DNA from: Diphasiastrum complanatum
Taxonomy: Eukaryota; Streptophyta; Lycopodiopsida; Lycopodiales; Lycopodiaceae
Reading direction: 5' to 3'
DNA length: 64,000 nt
NCBI GenBank assembly: GCA_029204225.1
Contig: MU831564.1
Coordinates: forward strand, 62,001 to 126,000
Both the position numbers and the translations under genes were made by a program. The first letter of the stretch is position 1. Each line of letters starts with the position of its first letter. The notes under the pieces were generated by a model. It was not told the DNA's origin and did not search any database. It was given only the letters and a program-made list of their open reading frames with translations. Below, piece by piece: positions 48,435 through 60,300 of the stretch.

Positions 48435-48585
48435 CCCCCACTCAAGCAAGCACAGGCAAAGGAACCCCCCCATTGGCTCTGATACCATGTAAAGAATTTG
48501 GGCCTCAAGGCCACGCACACACACGTATCCACGCGAGCCGCGTACTGGGATCCCAACCCCAGTCGTCTAGCCACCCGCCATCCGT

Positions 48586-49830
48586 TGTAGCGCAGGCATC
48601 CCAAAGGGAGCCGGGAACCACGACTTAGCTTCCCAGCCTTCAACTCTTGCCATCCAAACCCACTTGACATACAAGCAGCCAACTCGCCAACAACGATCAG
48701 ACTTAACCAACATGAAGTTCCGAAAACCAACATTGAGATCCAACCTGGCGCCATGCCAGATCGGGGGTCCCGATGTGGGTGACTTCCCTCCAAGCAAGCC
48801 GCCCGACATACATCAAACTTAACCAACTCGAAGCTTCGTTACAAACGAGTAACATCCATTCCAAGCAAGCGGTCTGACTTACATCAGACTTAACCAACTG
48901 AAAGCTTCGTCACGAGCGCTGGAAGCCAACCTGGCGCCACGCCAGACTGGACAGCCATAAACAGGTAACATCCACCCAAGCAAGCCATCCAACTCAGCCG
49001 ACAGGTTAGAGCCCGTTCCCCAAGAGCTTAACCCATTCACGTTCATGCAAGGAACACTCAGAACCACAAGCCGCGACAGATATGGAAACAACCAGTTCTT
49101 GGACCAAATGGTCCCGACAGCATACCGCTGGCGCCACAGACCGAATGGTCCCGACGGCATACCGCTGGCGTCCCGGGATACGACCCTCAGCTATGTGCCA
49201 AATTAAAAATTTTGAAAGCGGCCTTACAACTGGCGCTTTTACCGAACACTGAAACCCAGAAGGTAATCAGAGTCAGTTTGAGGAAAATCCCACTTTATTG
49301 ATAAATCTGAGAAGGTTACATTTCAAGTGTGTGACCGACCCTAGTCTCCGGGGCGCTAGCATGCCAAGGCGAGAGCCATGACAACATTCCAGCAAGGGAG
49401 GCTGAGACTTGGTTGGAGCTCGCCCTGAGTCGCAACCCGCACTCCCCTATAGTATTGGTGTGATTCGGCACCCCCCCTCATACCAAGCACTCTACCCAAG
49501 CTGGTAAAGCACGTTTTTCTCTCTCTAGGATTTTCTCTTTCTAGAAAGTCATTTTCTCTCTCTAGATTTTATTGATCCCCAGGCTTCCTTTAATCATGCC
49601 TAGATCTTGTGAGGTGATTGCACATCGATCTGAGCTCTCTGGACTTCGCTAGAACCGATCAAAGATTTTCAGCCATAGGAACTTGGCGCCGGCTGGATTC
49701 TGGTCACAGTGGCGCCGGGAGCGGCACCGGCGCCGTTGGCGCCGGGAGCAGCAGGGGCGCTGCTGGCGCCGGGGACATAGCTGGCGCCGATGGCGCCGCA
49801 AGTAAAGCTTGTAAAGGTAGCTTTACAACA
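48586..49830 (-). repeat. 3' LTR of the young LARD-like element
   Basis: 1,245 bp. It contains several GGCGCC palindromes, with a dense group at 49684-49800. The open frames in it are repeated identically in the other LTR and are not genes. Confidence 0.93.
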
Positions 49831-51165
49831 TCCACCCCACCTTTATAAAATCTGATGTCCTCATCAGATGTCAGATTAAAGTAAAGGTGTCTCCCAATTA
49901 AAATGACTATACATTTAAGCTACTAGGCACAGTACTCAATTTACTGGCCACTTTTTATTAACATTGAAGCTGGCACACCACAAGTCGGAGGCTCAGCTCT
50001 TTGTACTGAAAAATTACATAACTTGAAAATATATCTTTGTCTGGGAAAAGCGTAGATTTGATATCGCTTTCGTAAAACCCGAGAACCTTATTAATTGGTG
50101 ACAGAGGCCTTTCTTTGAAATGTTCGCCCCTGTCGCTTCTGACTTTCGACTTTGGAACTCCTTTGAGCTCCTGATTTGTCCTTGATGCACTTTGTGTTGA
50201 GCTCCCTGAGCTCCAGGTTTGTTCAGTTCCGCACAGGTATCAAGGCTCCCTGAGCCGAAGGATTTATCGTTTGATTGCCCACTTTATGGTCCACTCCGTG
50301 CCTTGTTGCTTCTGCACCTTGATTTCTCTCCTTGTCCAAGCCTGATCTTGATACTTTTCCATCTTGGCTCTTTAAGGTAGGCAAAGATTGAGTACTCCGC
50401 AATGCACCTCTCACTTAGCTTGAAGTAGCTCTTTGAATCAGCCCAAGTGTAACCATTGACCTCGTGGAAAGCCAAAGTGTCGCACCAGTTTGATCCGCAT
50501 CCGAACTATCTCTTCGCGTTTGTTTGAAGCACCATGTCCGTCGCGCAAAACTTGACTTTCACAATTCCATCACTGGTCAGTTGCCTCACAGTCAAAACAA
50601 GAAGTGTACATCGAGCTTGGCTTCAAGTAGCTCTCTTTGAATCAGACACATGCACCCAGAGTTTGCACTAGTCCGATCTCAACGCGAACTGTCCCTTAGC
50701 GTTCGTTCGAAATACCAAGTCTCTCATGCAAGACTCAACTTTCTCAGTTCCTTCATTGATCAGCTGCCTTACACGTAACACAAGCCAGCGTACTCATATG
50801 TTTCCTCATCATTGCTGGTCTAGAGAAAGCCTATAACAAACTTTCCTTTCCACAACAAAAACTTGTCAACTTATTAGGTCCAAAGTTCGCCAGTCTCCTC
50901 GTGTGAGTATGGCTAGGTCACCTTGAATTTGCCCCCATTTTGATCAACTTTAATTCAAAATTTGCCCCAAGAGAGAGGTGTGTGTGATAGTTCCCCTCCA
51001 CTTAATAAATCAGCTGATCGGACTTTAGAGTAGAGTTCTTCGGACAAAAAGCCTTTCCAACACTTTGCTTCCCATCGGCTAGGATTATGGCTCGATCCAA
51101 CTTGTTGCCAATCTCTGAAGAGGATCCTAGTCTTTTCCCCTTTGAGGAAAAACCCAACTGATACT

Positions 51166-51665
51166 GGATATCACCCATGCTCAGTGAGTTTCAGTTCCGA
51201 AGGTGGCCGTCCCAAAATGAAGACCAACTGCTATAGAAGATCTCCCCTGAAATTGCCCTTTCCAACTTGTGACTTCCTGCTTGCGTCTGGTGGGCGTTGT
51301 CGCAAATGAAACTAACCCAAGAAACAGGCTAGCCATCCATCCTTTGCAAACATTGAGTCATTTCGTTGTCGTTCACGTGCGAGTACTTGAACTGCAAATC
51401 CGCCGCACAGATTCTGGATATCGCTCATGCTCAGTGAGTTTCAGTTCCGAAGGTGGCCGTCCCAAAATGAAGACCAACTGCTCCATAGAAGATCTCCTCT
51501 GAAATGGCCCTTTCCAACTTTTGACTTCCTGCTTGCGTCTGGTGGGCGTTGTCGCAAATGAAACTAACCTAAGAAACAGGCTAGCCATCCATCCTTTGCA
51601 AACATTGAGTCGTTTCGTTGTCGTTCACGTGTGAGTACTTGAACTGCAAATCCGCCCCACAGATT
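51166..51665. repeat. Tandem duplication, period 250 bp, inside the LARD-like element
   Basis: GGATATC(A/G)C(C/T)CATGCTCAG begins each unit and CAGATTCTG ends it. The copies are about 97% alike. Confidence 0.88.
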
Positions 51666-51942
51666 CTGTAGTCCTCTTTGTTTGATGGTATCAGCCTTCA
51701 AAAGAAAAGGTTCCTTCTCGAGCCATCAGCTCCTTGTATCACAAGCAATCATGCAAACCAGGCAAAGCACGAGTACTAAGACTCACCACGAATACGTACA
51801 AGTAAGACACTCAGGCAGGTTTACTAACAAGTAACAAAGACAAGGTCCCCCTTTGAGATGGTCCTGCCAACGGACCTTTGCCTGGCCGCGCCCATACAAA
51901 TCGATCACAGAATCAGCCCACATAGGACACCCCTCCAACTAT

Positions 51943-52337
51943 CCGTGCTTTCACCATTAAGCAGCACATTGCCTCAGTCACGCCCCACCACTTTTTGGTC
52001 GATAGCCCTTATAGCTAAACGATCGGCAACTATCCCGCACCGGCAGCTAACCACCCGTGCTTTACACCCGAATTCGAGCAGCATCTCTGTATCAATGGTT
52101 AACCCGTACAGTTCGAATATGTCGCCCCGCACCCCACAAGGTACAGACCGTGCTTTCACCTCCCTAGGCAGCACTTTGCCTCATCCGTCCTACGTGCAGA
52201 CAGCGCCAGGCCCGAACCGCGAGAACTGACCGTGCTTACACCTCAAGGGCAGCACTTTGACTCATCAAGTCCCCCGTTCTGTCGACCACCCCGACCGTGG
52301 ACGCACCCGTGCTTACACTGTGGGCAGCACCTTGCAC
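51943..52337 (-). repeat. Five spaced hairpin-like units in the element leader
   Basis: Units at about 51943, 52054, 52147, 52229 and 52306 share, on the plus strand, CCGTGCTT(T)(C/A)AC, a variable middle, then (G)CAGCA(C/T) and in most copies TTGCCTCA. On the minus strand each can pair GTGCT with AGCAC around a loop of 11-18 bases. They lie just downstream of the primer site in the element's own orientation, where retroelement packaging signals usually lie. Confidence 0.7.
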
Positions 52338-52405
52338 AACAGTTGTCTTGATGAACCCCAAATCGTGGCCATTTCCGTGAGATCCGCATAGCTGACCGGC
52401 CAGTC

Positions 52406-52418
52406 GGCTCTGATACCA
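52406..52418 (-). promoter_or_regulatory. Primer-binding site of the LARD-like element
   Basis: TGGTATCAGAGCC on the minus strand, two bases from the right LTR. Confidence 0.9.
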
Positions 52419-52420
52419 CA

Positions 52421-53665
52421 TGTAGCGCAGGCATCCCAAAGGGAGCCGGGAACCACGACTTAGCTTCCCAGCCTTCAACTCTTGCCATCCAAACCCACTT
52501 GACATACAAGCAGCCAACTCGCCAACAACGATCAGACTTAACCAACATGAAGTTCCGAAAACCAACATTGAGATCCAACCTGGCGCCATGCCAGATCGGG
52601 GGTCCCGATGTGGGTGACTTCCCTCCAAGCAAGCCGCCCGACATACATCAAACTTAACCAACTCGAAGCTTCGTTACAAACGAGTAACATCCATTCCAAG
52701 CAAGCGGTCTGACTTACATCAGACTTAACCAACTGAAAGCTTCGTCACGAGCGCTGGAAGCCAACCTGGCGCCACGCCAGACTGGACAGCCATAAACAGG
52801 TAACATCCACCCAAGCAAGCCATCCAACTCAGCCGACAGGTTAGAGCCCGTTCCCCAAGAGCTTAACCCATTCACGTTCATGCAAGGAACACTCAGAACC
52901 ACAAGCCGCGACAGATATGGAAACAACCAGTTCTTGGACCAAATGGTCCCGACAGCATACCGCTGGCGCCACAGACCGAATGGTCCCGACGGCATACCGC
53001 TGGCGTCCCGGGATACGACCCTCAGCTATGTGCCAAATTAAAAATTTTGAAAGCGGCCTTACAACTGGCGCTTTTACCGAACACTGAAACCCAGAAGGTA
53101 ATCAGAGTCAGTTTGAGGAAAATCCCACTTTATTGATAAATCTGAGAAGGTTACATTTCAAGTGTGTGACCGACCCTAGTCTCCGGGGCGCTAGCATGCC
53201 AAGGCGAGAGCCATGACAACATTCCAGCAAGGGAGGCTGAGACTTGGTTGGAGCTCGCCCTGAGTCGCAACCCGCACTCCCCTATAGTATTGGTGTGATT
53301 CGGCACCCCCCCTCATACCAAGCACTCTACCCAAGCTGGTAAAGCACGTTTTTCTCTCTCTAGGATTTTCTCTTTCTAGAAAGTCATTTTCTCTCTCTAG
53401 ATTTTATTGATCCCCAGGCTTCCTTTAATCATGCCTAGATCTTGTGAGGTGATTGCACATCGATCTGAGCTCTCTGGACTTCGCTAGAACCGATCAAAGA
53501 TTTTCAGCCATAGGAACTTGGCGCCGGCTGGATTCTGGTCACAGTGGCGCCGGGAGCGGCACCGGCGCCGTTGGCGCCGGGAGCAGCAGGGGCGCTGCTG
53601 GCGCCGGGGACATAGCTGGCGCCGATGGCGCCGCAAGTAAAGCTTGTAAAGGTAGCTTTACAACA
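52421..53665 (-). repeat. 5' LTR of the young LARD-like element
   Basis: 1,245 bp, apparently identical to 48586-49830. Confidence 0.93.
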
Positions 53666-53850
53666 TCCGTCTAACCCCCAAAAGGGCTGGTACCAGGGGA
53701 TAGAGGATATAGAGAAGCCCCAACTTATATATGGGAGATTTCAAGGCAAGCAATTACTTATGGGATATTCAGAATTCTCAAGGCCTTCACTAGGCGCTCA
53801 AGCCCACGGCACTTTCCTGTGCATGGCTTGCAACATAACTTTCTGCAACA

Positions 53851-55177
53851 ACACCTCTGGTCTCACTCTCCATATATATACTCCTCTAAAAGGCACGCAT
53901 TTCCCTCAACAAAATCTCGTACAAAAGAGGAGCTTCATGTTGAGAATTAATCTCTTCTACTAAGGAGCACTAACATCCAAGCACTCAATAGACTCTTCAT
54001 CTCTTCAGTATAACAAACTCTCTCTCAACAGCATAGCAAATTAAGCAGACACACACTCCTGCAGAACTGAAACATGGCAATTAGACACACTATCTCACTC
54101 ACAATAGATTTGTCCATGGACCACACTCCTCTACCACCATTTTCCACAAAGAGCAGGGTATTGCTGGGGAACCTCTACAAAGATAAGTGCTGGTATTTTG
54201 TCACACAAATCAACCCCCTTTTATAAGTGTAGGCAACAATTTGCCCTTCAAATTGCCAATTCTTCACCCTTCAAACTTTTCTCTCCTTTTCGACATGTGC
54301 AAAATGTGGTGGAGGCCATCACATCAGCACTTGCAAGAGATCTTTCTAGAACTTTCTAAGGTGATGTAGGCACCATGACATCACCCAGTGTGATGTCACT
54401 CTAAAAAAAAACTTTTTAACACATTAAGCCTTAACCTTCACTTTTGCAAGGGCCATAATTTTTTCCGTTAAACTACTTAGGCCGGTTGTCTCTTTGGTAT
54501 TCTGCAACTACGGTTTCGATACCGCAAATTGTCGTTTTCTCATTTTTTTGAAACCCACTGTGCCCACTTTTTTGATACCCACATTGTCTGTATTCTTGAT
54601 ACCCAGTGTGCTTATATATATATATATATATATATATTATGCCGTTTTTGTCGATTTTTCTCTTGGTAATGCCTCTGACCGATTTTCGATTCCGCAACTG
54701 CTGACATGGTTATGAGTGACAGACCAGAGCAATCTTGGACCCGGACTAGCCATCCCTGAAAAACAAAGAGATTTTTCTATTAGTGAAAATATTTTTGGGT
54801 ACATCGAAACTGTGCTCGGCATTGCCGGCATTTTTACTATCGGGCCAATTTTAATGCCGCAAAATTTCTGACTAGCCACATCTAGACGGGCTGGGACCTA
54901 TTTCTACATGGACCGGTATTTTTCTTCAGTCTTATAAAATCTGACCTATGTCTAATATTTTTGACGGTTCCTTAGACCATTTGCACAGATATATTATCTA
55001 CTAATGAACGTGTCTAGCCACTTTAAGGGCAGGCTTTTGGTCCAACATTTTGCTTCAACTTTTGTCGTATTCACAATGTTTTGGTGTCCGTTAAATATCC
55101 TTTAACCGCTTTTTGCTCCAAATTAGCCCGATTTTTGCCGTCAAAAATTTGGCTAACAAGGACGTGGCCGTAAAATG
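53851..55177. other. No gene recognised
   Basis: Contains a short degenerate tandem (TTTTTTGATACCCAC units at about 54540-54605) and a (TA)12 run at about 54613-54637. No protein or RNA gene is visible. Confidence 0.35.
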
Positions 55178-55873
55178 CTATAAACTAGCTACAAATGAAA
55201 GTAGAAAAAGCAGAAGTGAAATAAGCCCACAACCCGGGCCAGGTATAACAAAAGAACTACAGAAAAAGTACCAATGCCCACAACCTGAGCCAGGTGGAGA
55301 ATAAGTACATATATCAGTGAAAGTAAGTGTGAAGTGTTCGTTGAGTGGAACGTACAGTAGGCCTCGATGGAGGCGAGTGCCGAGATAGAGAGCCACATGC
55401 ATAATCATAGAGATATCTGCACCATAGGCGATCAGTAATATGGAAAAACTAGCACCAATCAATAGGTCCAAATGAAAACCAAGCTATACGTAATAACCAG
55501 GAATGGCATATATCCATAGCTGAAAATGAAGCAGTAGTATGAGCAGTAGGTCCGAATGAAATCCAATCGATACATAATAACCAGGAATGCCAAATATTAA
55601 GAGGTAAAAAGGAATTAGTTGCATGAAAAACCTCTAATGCATAAAAAGCCCAAAAGTCTATACCATCGGCATTGACTGCAGCAAACCTATATGTAGAAAC
55701 ACAAGGAGACTGAAGGATCCCCGTATACTCGTCTAGAAAGATTCCAACATATAAATACCCTAGATAAGTAATAGTGACCATCTGGCAAATATCCTTGGAT
55801 GGAAAATGTATAACAGTAAGGGCCAAAGGCACATGAATCATGTAAGGAATCGTAGAAATATCATGAGGCAGAT
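55178..55873 (-). pseudogene. Continuation of a decayed gypsy element left of the copia insertion
   Basis: With the copia element removed, this joins 62027 onwards across the duplicated CAGAT. Long minus frames persist (55449-55841) but I recognise no domain in this part. Two diverged tandem copies of a segment containing TAATAACCAGGAATG lie at about 55450-55590, and a 22-bp motif (GCCCACAACCYGRGCCAGGT) is duplicated at about 55227 and 55276. Confidence 0.45.
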
Positions 55874-56555
55874 TGTTAAAAATTCACAATTCTAGCTTGA
55901 CTAGTTTTGGTCATATGACTTGTAAATAGTTAGATGGTCATGATGTGGCTTGTCACACGTGCCAAATAGCATAGGATTCCATTCATAAGGATGTTCTCAA
56001 GTAGACCTAAGTGTTAGAACCTTTGGAATGAGTCCAAATTATGCTTAGATACAAGGGAGAAAAAATAGGAGCTATTTTTGGTAATTTTTGCATTGTTGAG
56101 GGATCTCCAAGATTCCAACCCTAACTTGGTAGGGATGAAAGATCCACCAAAATTAGAATTAGGGATAGGTTTAGGGCTACTCATACCTACCCAAAACCAT
56201 GATGGATCATGTATATATAGGTGATGATATCTCACCAAAATCAATCAAGCAATTTCATGATTTTTTTCTCATAATGGTGCAATTGCTCTCTATGTTCATA
56301 ATTGTTTGAGTACTTGTGATTACTAATGATTATAGGATTGAATGTAGGTCTGGTGTACAGTACTCAGACTGTGGGAGGCTGTACTTTCACACGTGTGAAG
56401 CCTTCTTCAAGGATTTGGGCCATTTAGTGAGGTTCAAGCATAGATTTTTGATGGATTTTGATGGTTCAAGTTGTGCTAATCTTATGAAATCATAATCTAT
56501 TGTTTCCCTCATCATTTCAAGTGTTTTAGGATCCTTATTTGCTGTAATTTTTACA
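55874..56555 (+). repeat. 5' LTR of the intact copia element
   Basis: 682 bp. It contains a TATA-like GTATATATAG at 56211-56220 and, 170 bp further on, the palindrome TTCACACGTGTGAA (56389-56402) with a G-box core. Confidence 0.95.
56211..56220 (+). promoter_or_regulatory. Likely TATA box of the copia LTR promoter
   Basis: GTATATATAG about 340 bp into the LTR, repeated in the 3' LTR at about 61680-61690. Its position fits the U3/R boundary of a copia LTR. Confidence 0.55.
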
Positions 56556-56568
56556 TGGTATCAGAGCC
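56556..56568 (+). promoter_or_regulatory. Primer-binding site of the intact copia element
   Basis: TGGTATCAGAGCC abuts the 5' LTR. Confidence 0.95.
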
Positions 56569-57366
56569 TAAAGGCTGAAATGAGCTAAATCCTTGGTTTT
56601 CATTCAATTTGATCACAATTTTTGATCTAAATCTTGTGTAGATTGGATCTTAGCATCTACTATTGATTCTAGAACTCAAAGTGAGTCAAATACATTGGAG
56701 ATTGGTGTTGTGTGACTTCATTTGCAGGTGTTTAGGTGTCTAAAACCAGAGGCAAAGTTGAATTCAATTCACATTACCAAGATAGCAAGTTTTGGTTGCT
56801 CCAAGCATTGATTTCTAAGCGAGTTTTGGAGGTGATTTCATAGAGGAGGCTTTCTAGCATTCAAGGAGAGGGAAGATCAGAGTTTTGGGGACTCTTCAAG
56901 GCTGTTCTAAGGTGTAGTAGACACCTCCTAAAGTGATTTAGGTTCAGTCCAACCATTGCTTGACTTATGCACCAAATTAGATCAATTTTTCATCAATTTT
57001 GATCATTTTTTGCTTGTGATTGGATAGTAGATTGTGTTGCATCCTCATTAAGTTCCATTTAGATCTTTTACAAGTGATTTTGGAAGTATATTAGGTTGCT
57101 GAAATTCACTCTTGATCAGATCATTTGGAAGCTTTAATGTTCTTTATAGAAAGAGGGGCAATTCTACTAGTATTGTCTACTTCAATCAAGCAAGTGCATT
57201 GTTTCTAGTATTCTATGATTTGATTTTGTTAGAGATCATTCTTAGATCTTTATAGGAAGTCTATTACTGATCTTTTCAGGTCCCTAAGAAGTGGGATAAG
57301 GTAGACCTTCAATCAAATCAATAGAAGTAACCTTCATTTCTGTCAAGTCCTTGATTAGGAGACTAG

Positions 57367-60300
57367 ATGGCATCTATAAATGCATATCTTTTGGATACTA
57401 ATGAAAGGCTCAACAAAACTAACTATTCCATATGGAAAGTTAGAATGGAATCTATCATGATCATGCAAGATCTGATGGAAATTGTAAATGGTAAGGAGGG
57501 TGAACCTATTCATCCTCAAGAAAAAGCCAAATACATCAAGAGGTGCAATGTTGCACTACATTGCATAAAAATGAATGTTGCAAATGAACTCTTAAGAGAG
57601 GTAGGAGATTGCACTTCAGCTCAAGATGCTTGGGAGACTTTGCAAAAGGTCTATGAATCCAAGAACCAAACTAGAATGTTAGCTTTGAAGAATCAAATCT
57701 ATAGAAGCTATCAAAAGAAAGGAGAGAGTGCACATACTTTCGTCCTAAGAGTAAAGGAATTGAACAAAGAGCTAGCCTTTATAGGTGACCCTATCAAGGA
57801 TGAAGAGCTTGTTCAACTCATATTGAATGGACTAAGCTTTGAATTTGACAATTTGGTTCAGGGATATGCAATTATGGGTAAGCTACCCATACTTGAAGAA
57901 CTCCAAGGCACACTCATGGCCGAGGAATCAAGAAGGAGCCAAATGCAAGAGAGGATGGAAAGGCTTTCCATCCAAGGTGGAGATGACCAAGCTCTCTTCA
58001 CCAAAGGCAAAGGCAAGTCCAAAGGCAAAGGATCAACATTCAAGAAGTCTACAAAGCTTGAGGATCAAGAAGGACCCCCAAAGGCATCTCCATCAACCAC
58101 CAAAGTCAAGAAGGACAAATCAAAGGTGAAGTGCTACTATTGTAGCAAGATGGGGCATTATGCCTCGGAATGCTTCAAGAGGAAGCAAGATCAAAGCCAA
58201 GCCAACATGAGCAAAGAGGAGGAGGAGGAGAGTTCACATGAGGACTCTCTCATGATGTCCATATTTTCTTCAACAAGCTTCAAAGGAGAAGATCCTTGGT
58301 GGATTGACTCGGGTGCTAGTTCACACATGACTAGTAAAAGGGAGTTTTTCTCTTCTCTCTTATCTTATGATGGACCTATAAAGTCTATCTATACAGCAAA
58401 TGATGAAGCTTGTAAGATTGAAGGAGTTGGTAGCATTCCCCTTTGCTTAGGATCTTCCAAAAAGATCAACATAGAAGGTGTTTTGTACATTCCTACAATA
58501 ACAAAGAATCTACTAAGTGTTGGCCAAATGGTAGACAATGGTTTCAATGTTGACTTTGCTTCAAATGAATGTTTCATCAAGAAGAAGGGTAAGATAGTGG
58601 CTAAGGGCACTAGACTTGGCAAACTTTATAAGCTGGATGCATTTGTGGATACTAATGTTGTCATGTTGGCCGAGAAGAGCAAGATATCTACCTTTACTTT
58701 ATGGCACAAAAGACTTGGACATGTCAACTCGGGTTCCATGGAGGCTATGATCAAGGAGGAGTGTGCTTTAGGCCTACCAAGGTCTATTGGGAAGGAAGAC
58801 AAGGTTTGTGAAGCTTGTGCCTTATCCAAGACACATAAGAAGGTGTTTCCTAACTCCATCACAAAGTCATCTCATCCTCTTGAACTCATACACTCGGATG
58901 TGCACATTGCTAGCACCAAATCTAATGGAGGTTCATCCATGTTTTTAACCTTCATTGATGACTACTCAAGATATTGTTGGGTGTTCTTACTTTCCTTCAA
59001 GTCTCAAGTATTTGATACTTTTGTAAAGTTCAAGTTGTTTGTGGAAAAGCATCATAATCATAGCATCAAGATTCTTAGAAGTGACAATGGTGGAGAATTC
59101 ATCTCCAATGAGTTCAAGGCCTTTTGTGAGGAGGAAGGGATCAAGAAAGAGACTTCTTGTCCTTACACTCCTCAACAAAATGGAGTTGCTGAAAGAAGGA
59201 ATAGAACATTATGTGAATGTTCTAAGGCTTTAAGATTAGATGCTTGTTTGCCCAAATCCTTTTGGGGTGAGTCTCTTGTATGTGCAAACTACTTGATGAA
59301 TAGGGTGTCTTGCAAAGCAATTGAAGGCAAAACTCCTTATGAGATGTTGTATGGAAAGAAACCCAATCACTTGAAACTTTTTGGGTGTATATGTTATGTG
59401 CATGTGCCATTGGAAACAAGAACCAAGGAGGATCCATCTTCCACAAGAGGGATCATGCTTGGATATGCAAGCTCAAGCAAGGGCTACAAAGTCTATCTCC
59501 CATCCTTGAACAAATTTGTTGTTTCAAGGGATGTCATCTTTGATGAACATCATATGCATATGCTTGAAGAAGGCTCAAGTGCTCCAACAATCAAGAAGAA
59601 GATGGCCGAGGAGCAAGATCTTGGTTTTGAGGAGGAGCTCATGGAGGAGCAAGCACCAAACCCACCTATCACACCAAGGAGATCTTCAAGGGCAAAAGTG
59701 GAGCCATCAAGGCTTACATATCAAGGCAAACGACAGCAAGTTGAGGGTATCTCATCCACTTCTTATGCTTTATCTAGTTTTGAAGAACCGTCTAATGTTA
59801 AAGATGCATTGAACTCCAAAGAATGGTATAAAGCTATGTTGGATGAGTATGATGTCTTGATTGAGAATGAAACTTGGTTGCTTGTTGAGAGACCTCAAAG
59901 GAATGTAATAGGATGCAAGTGGGTCTTCAAGCTTAAGTTGAATGCAAATGGGAGTGTTAACAAACATAAAGCAAGATTAGTTGCAAAAGGTTATGCTCAA
60001 GAGAGAGGGATAGACTATGAGGAAACTTTTGCACCCGTGGCCAAGATGGTCACAATAAGACTAATCATTGCACTTGCATCACATTTTGGATGGATTCTAT
60101 GTCAAATGGATGTCTCTAATGCTTTCTTGAATGGTTTTTTGGAAGAGGATATCTATATGGAGCAGCCACAAGGGTTCATCAAGCATGGAATGGAGAACAA
60201 AGTATGCCATCTCCAAAGAAGCATCTATGGCTTGAAGCAAGCCTCGAGATCTTGGAATTCAAGACTACATTGCTATCTTATTTCACTTTCTTTTGTTCAA

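Larger units (their letters stand above)
49831..52405 (-). other. Interior of the LARD-like element, no proteins
   Basis: Includes a 250-bp tandem duplication (about 51166-51415 and 51416-51665), a diverged duplication around 50500-50770, and five spaced hairpin-like repeats at 51943-52337 next to the primer site. The plus frame at 51858-52229 (123 codons) is antisense to the element and has no recognised domain. Confidence 0.75.
48586..53665 (-). mobile_element. Young non-coding LTR element (LARD-like), 5,080 bp
   Basis: LTRs of 1,245 bp (48586-49830 and 52421-53665) start TGTAGCGCAG and end TTTACAACA. On reading I found no difference between them. TCCGT flanks both sides (48581-48585 and 53666-53670), a perfect 5-bp target duplication. 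On the minus strand the primer site TGGTATCAGAGCC lies two bases inside the right LTR and a polypurine tract (GGTGGGGTGGA) lies inside the left one. The 2,590-bp interior has no frame over about 80 codons apart from one of 123 and shows no gag-pol motif. It therefore moved recently using proteins from another element. Confidence 0.93.
48154..53850 (-). mobile_element. TRIM-type miniature LTR element, split by a younger insertion
   Basis: Left LTR 48154-48434 (281 bp, TGTAAAGAAT to CTGCAACA), interior 48435-48487 (53 bp), right LTR 48488-48585 continued at 53671-53850. On the minus strand the interior starts with primer site TGGTATCAGAGCCAA directly next to the right LTR and ends with a G-rich tract (GAGTGGGGG). 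It has no coding capacity. Without the insert it would be about 615 bp, a normal size for terminal-repeat retrotransposons in miniature. The flanks AGTTT and ACACC do not form a target duplication, so the outer ends may have been rearranged. Confidence 0.82.

Noticed and set aside
48374-48826. 150-codon minus frame and its partner at 52236-52661
   Set aside because: They lie mostly inside the two identical LTRs and share the same chance frames; no domain.
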